Positions 31,770-32,445 of a stretch of DNA of 32,445 nt are shown here, piece by piece. This stretch comes from a virus, in the IMG/VR virus record IMGVR_UViG_3300020472_000097, positions 1 to 32,445 of that record; one strand, given 5' to 3'. The position numbers were made by a program, and so were the translations under genes. Positions within the stretch are counted from its first letter, which is position 1; every line of letters starts with the position of its first letter. The notes beneath the pieces are model-generated. The model saw only the letters and a program-made list of their open reading frames with translations. It searched no databases and was not told the origin of the DNA.

Positions 31770-31949
31770 TTATTCTTCTACTCCATAATTATTAGCAATT
31801 AGATCTTCAATTTGATCGAGTTGATTATCATTTAAGTATGATACTAATTCATCAATAATAGGACGAATTTGATCAGGATAATCACAACAAACGTCCATAA
31901 GTTCGTTGCCTATTAGTTCCTGTCTGGTACGTAAATTAAAACTATTCAT
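31770..31949 (-). CDS. Small acidic protein of unknown function (59 aa)
   Basis: The translation starts MNSFNLRTRQELIGNELMDV and ends LIANNYGVEE. It is acidic and helical (IIDELVSYLNDNQLDQIEDLI). The ribosome-binding site (GGAGG) lies within the last codons of the upstream gene, followed by TAA-CA-ATG, so the two are translationally coupled. It is the last of three genes in a row with this arrangement. No family is recognised. Confidence 0.75.
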   Translation of the reverse strand: MNSFNLRTRQELIGNELMDVCCDYPDQIRPIIDELVSYLNDNQLDQIEDLIANNYGVEE

Positions 31950-31951
31950 TG

Positions 31952-32185
31952 TTACTTAACCTCCGTAGTTTCACTAGTTACATTATCAACTAACTCATCT
32001 AATGTTTCTTCATCAAATGAATATTTAATTTCATCTTTTAACTCACTATCTGATAATACATCATAATCTTCTAGAAGGGTATTATATACAAATTGTTCTA
32101 GTGATTTGTGATCCATACTATCAATACATAACTGAACATACTGTCGAACTAGTTCATCTTTTTCTGCTGATGTTAGGTTTTTCAT
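31952..32185 (-). CDS. Small acidic helical protein of unknown function (77 aa)
   Basis: The protein starts MKNLTSAEKDELVRQYVQLC and is strongly acidic. The pattern KDELVRxYxQxxIDxMDxKSLxQxVY, then SDSELKDEI, is one I associate with a small conserved protein of T4-like cyanophages of unknown function. It shares the exact 18-base junction (GGAGG-TTAAG-TAACA-ATG) with the next gene, and both this gene and the one upstream end in codons for Glu-Val-Lys. Translation of the three genes is therefore probably coupled. Confidence 0.8.
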   Translation of the reverse strand: MKNLTSAEKDELVRQYVQLCIDSMDHKSLEQFVYNTLLEDYDVLSDSELKDEIKYSFDEETLDELVDNVTSETTEVK

Positions 32186-32187
32186 TG

Positions 32188-32445
32188 TTACTTAACCTCC
32201 TGAATTGCTAAACAATTAAGTTGTCTATCTTCAATAAATTTTGGTCCTTGAAGTATAATATCTCTTACATGTTCTCTATCTAATGTATCACCATCACCCC
32301 ATGAATATTCTGGCATTGATGGATAAGTACACATCTGTAAGTATAACCAACTAGCTTCAAGTATCATCTCTTTAGTAATACCTTCAATGGGATATAACCC
32401 ATCTTTAGTATTATAAAAAGACCACACATAATCAATGAATTCTTG
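32188..32445 (-). CDS. Protein of unknown function, 5' end outside the window
   Basis: The frame is open to the right-hand edge: reading in from base 32445 gives QEFIDYVWSFYNTKDGLYPI, with no methionine codon in frame. The first possible start inside the window is a GTG at 32427, but the open upstream codons look like the same protein, so the true start is probably beyond the window. The sequence has YPIEGITKEMILEASWLYLQ and a WGDGDTLDRE motif, which resembles small cyanophage proteins that I recall without known function. It ends in Glu-Val-Lys codons that form the ribosome-binding site of the 77-residue gene. Confidence 0.75.
   Translation of the reverse strand, partial: QEFIDYVWSFYNTKDGLYPIEGITKEMILEASWLYLQMCTYPSMPEYSWGDGDTLDREHVRDIILQGPKFIEDRQLNCLAIQEVK

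Overview
This window looks like the neck and baseplate region of a T4-like marine myovirus, most probably one infecting Synechococcus or Prochlorococcus. The evidence is the DNA's low GC content, the T4-type gene order (25, 6, 7-like, 8, a DUF4815 protein, 13, 14, 15), and several small proteins typical of cyanophages. A related pelagiphage-type T4-like virus cannot be excluded, because no photosynthesis or other host-marker gene lies here. Every gene I can support is on the minus strand, so transcription runs from high to low coordinates. No tRNA, rRNA, CRISPR array, integrase or insertion sequence was seen.

Right-hand part (about 29.2-32.4 kb): small non-structural genes of about 25-112 residues, some in tightly coupled pairs or triplets, separated by hairpin terminators and sigma70-type (early) promoters with TTGACA boxes. 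The gene-poor stretch 29892-30345 holds a perfect consensus promoter on the minus strand, a weaker promoter on the plus strand, and a cluster of four DnaA-box-like nonamers beside an AT-rich stretch. That makes it a candidate replication origin. A second non-coding stretch (29443-29732) holds an early promoter inside an inverted repeat, followed by a long leader.

Middle part (27.7-29.2 kb): a GT-A-type glycosyltransferase-like gene behind an overlapping early/late promoter, followed by three very small genes (51 aa, 29 aa membrane, 46 aa basic), a terminator, and a 53 aa gene leading into the structural block.

Left part (1-27.7 kb): the virion block. gp25 and gp6 come first, then a giant 4258-residue gp7-like baseplate protein, gp8, a 2558-residue DUF4815 protein, two small proteins, neck proteins gp13 and gp14, and the start of gp15. 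T4-like late promoter motifs (CTAAATA / ATAAATA) precede several of these genes, and three of them overlap the stop codon of the gene upstream. The large proteins look like mosaics of a few short repeated modules that also appear in gp14, gp8 and the DUF4815 protein. The giant protein also carries a YHYH-like domain whose signature histidines are replaced. Together these genes would build the baseplate wedges, baseplate periphery, neck and tail terminator.

All homology statements come from recognising family motifs by eye; no database search was run.
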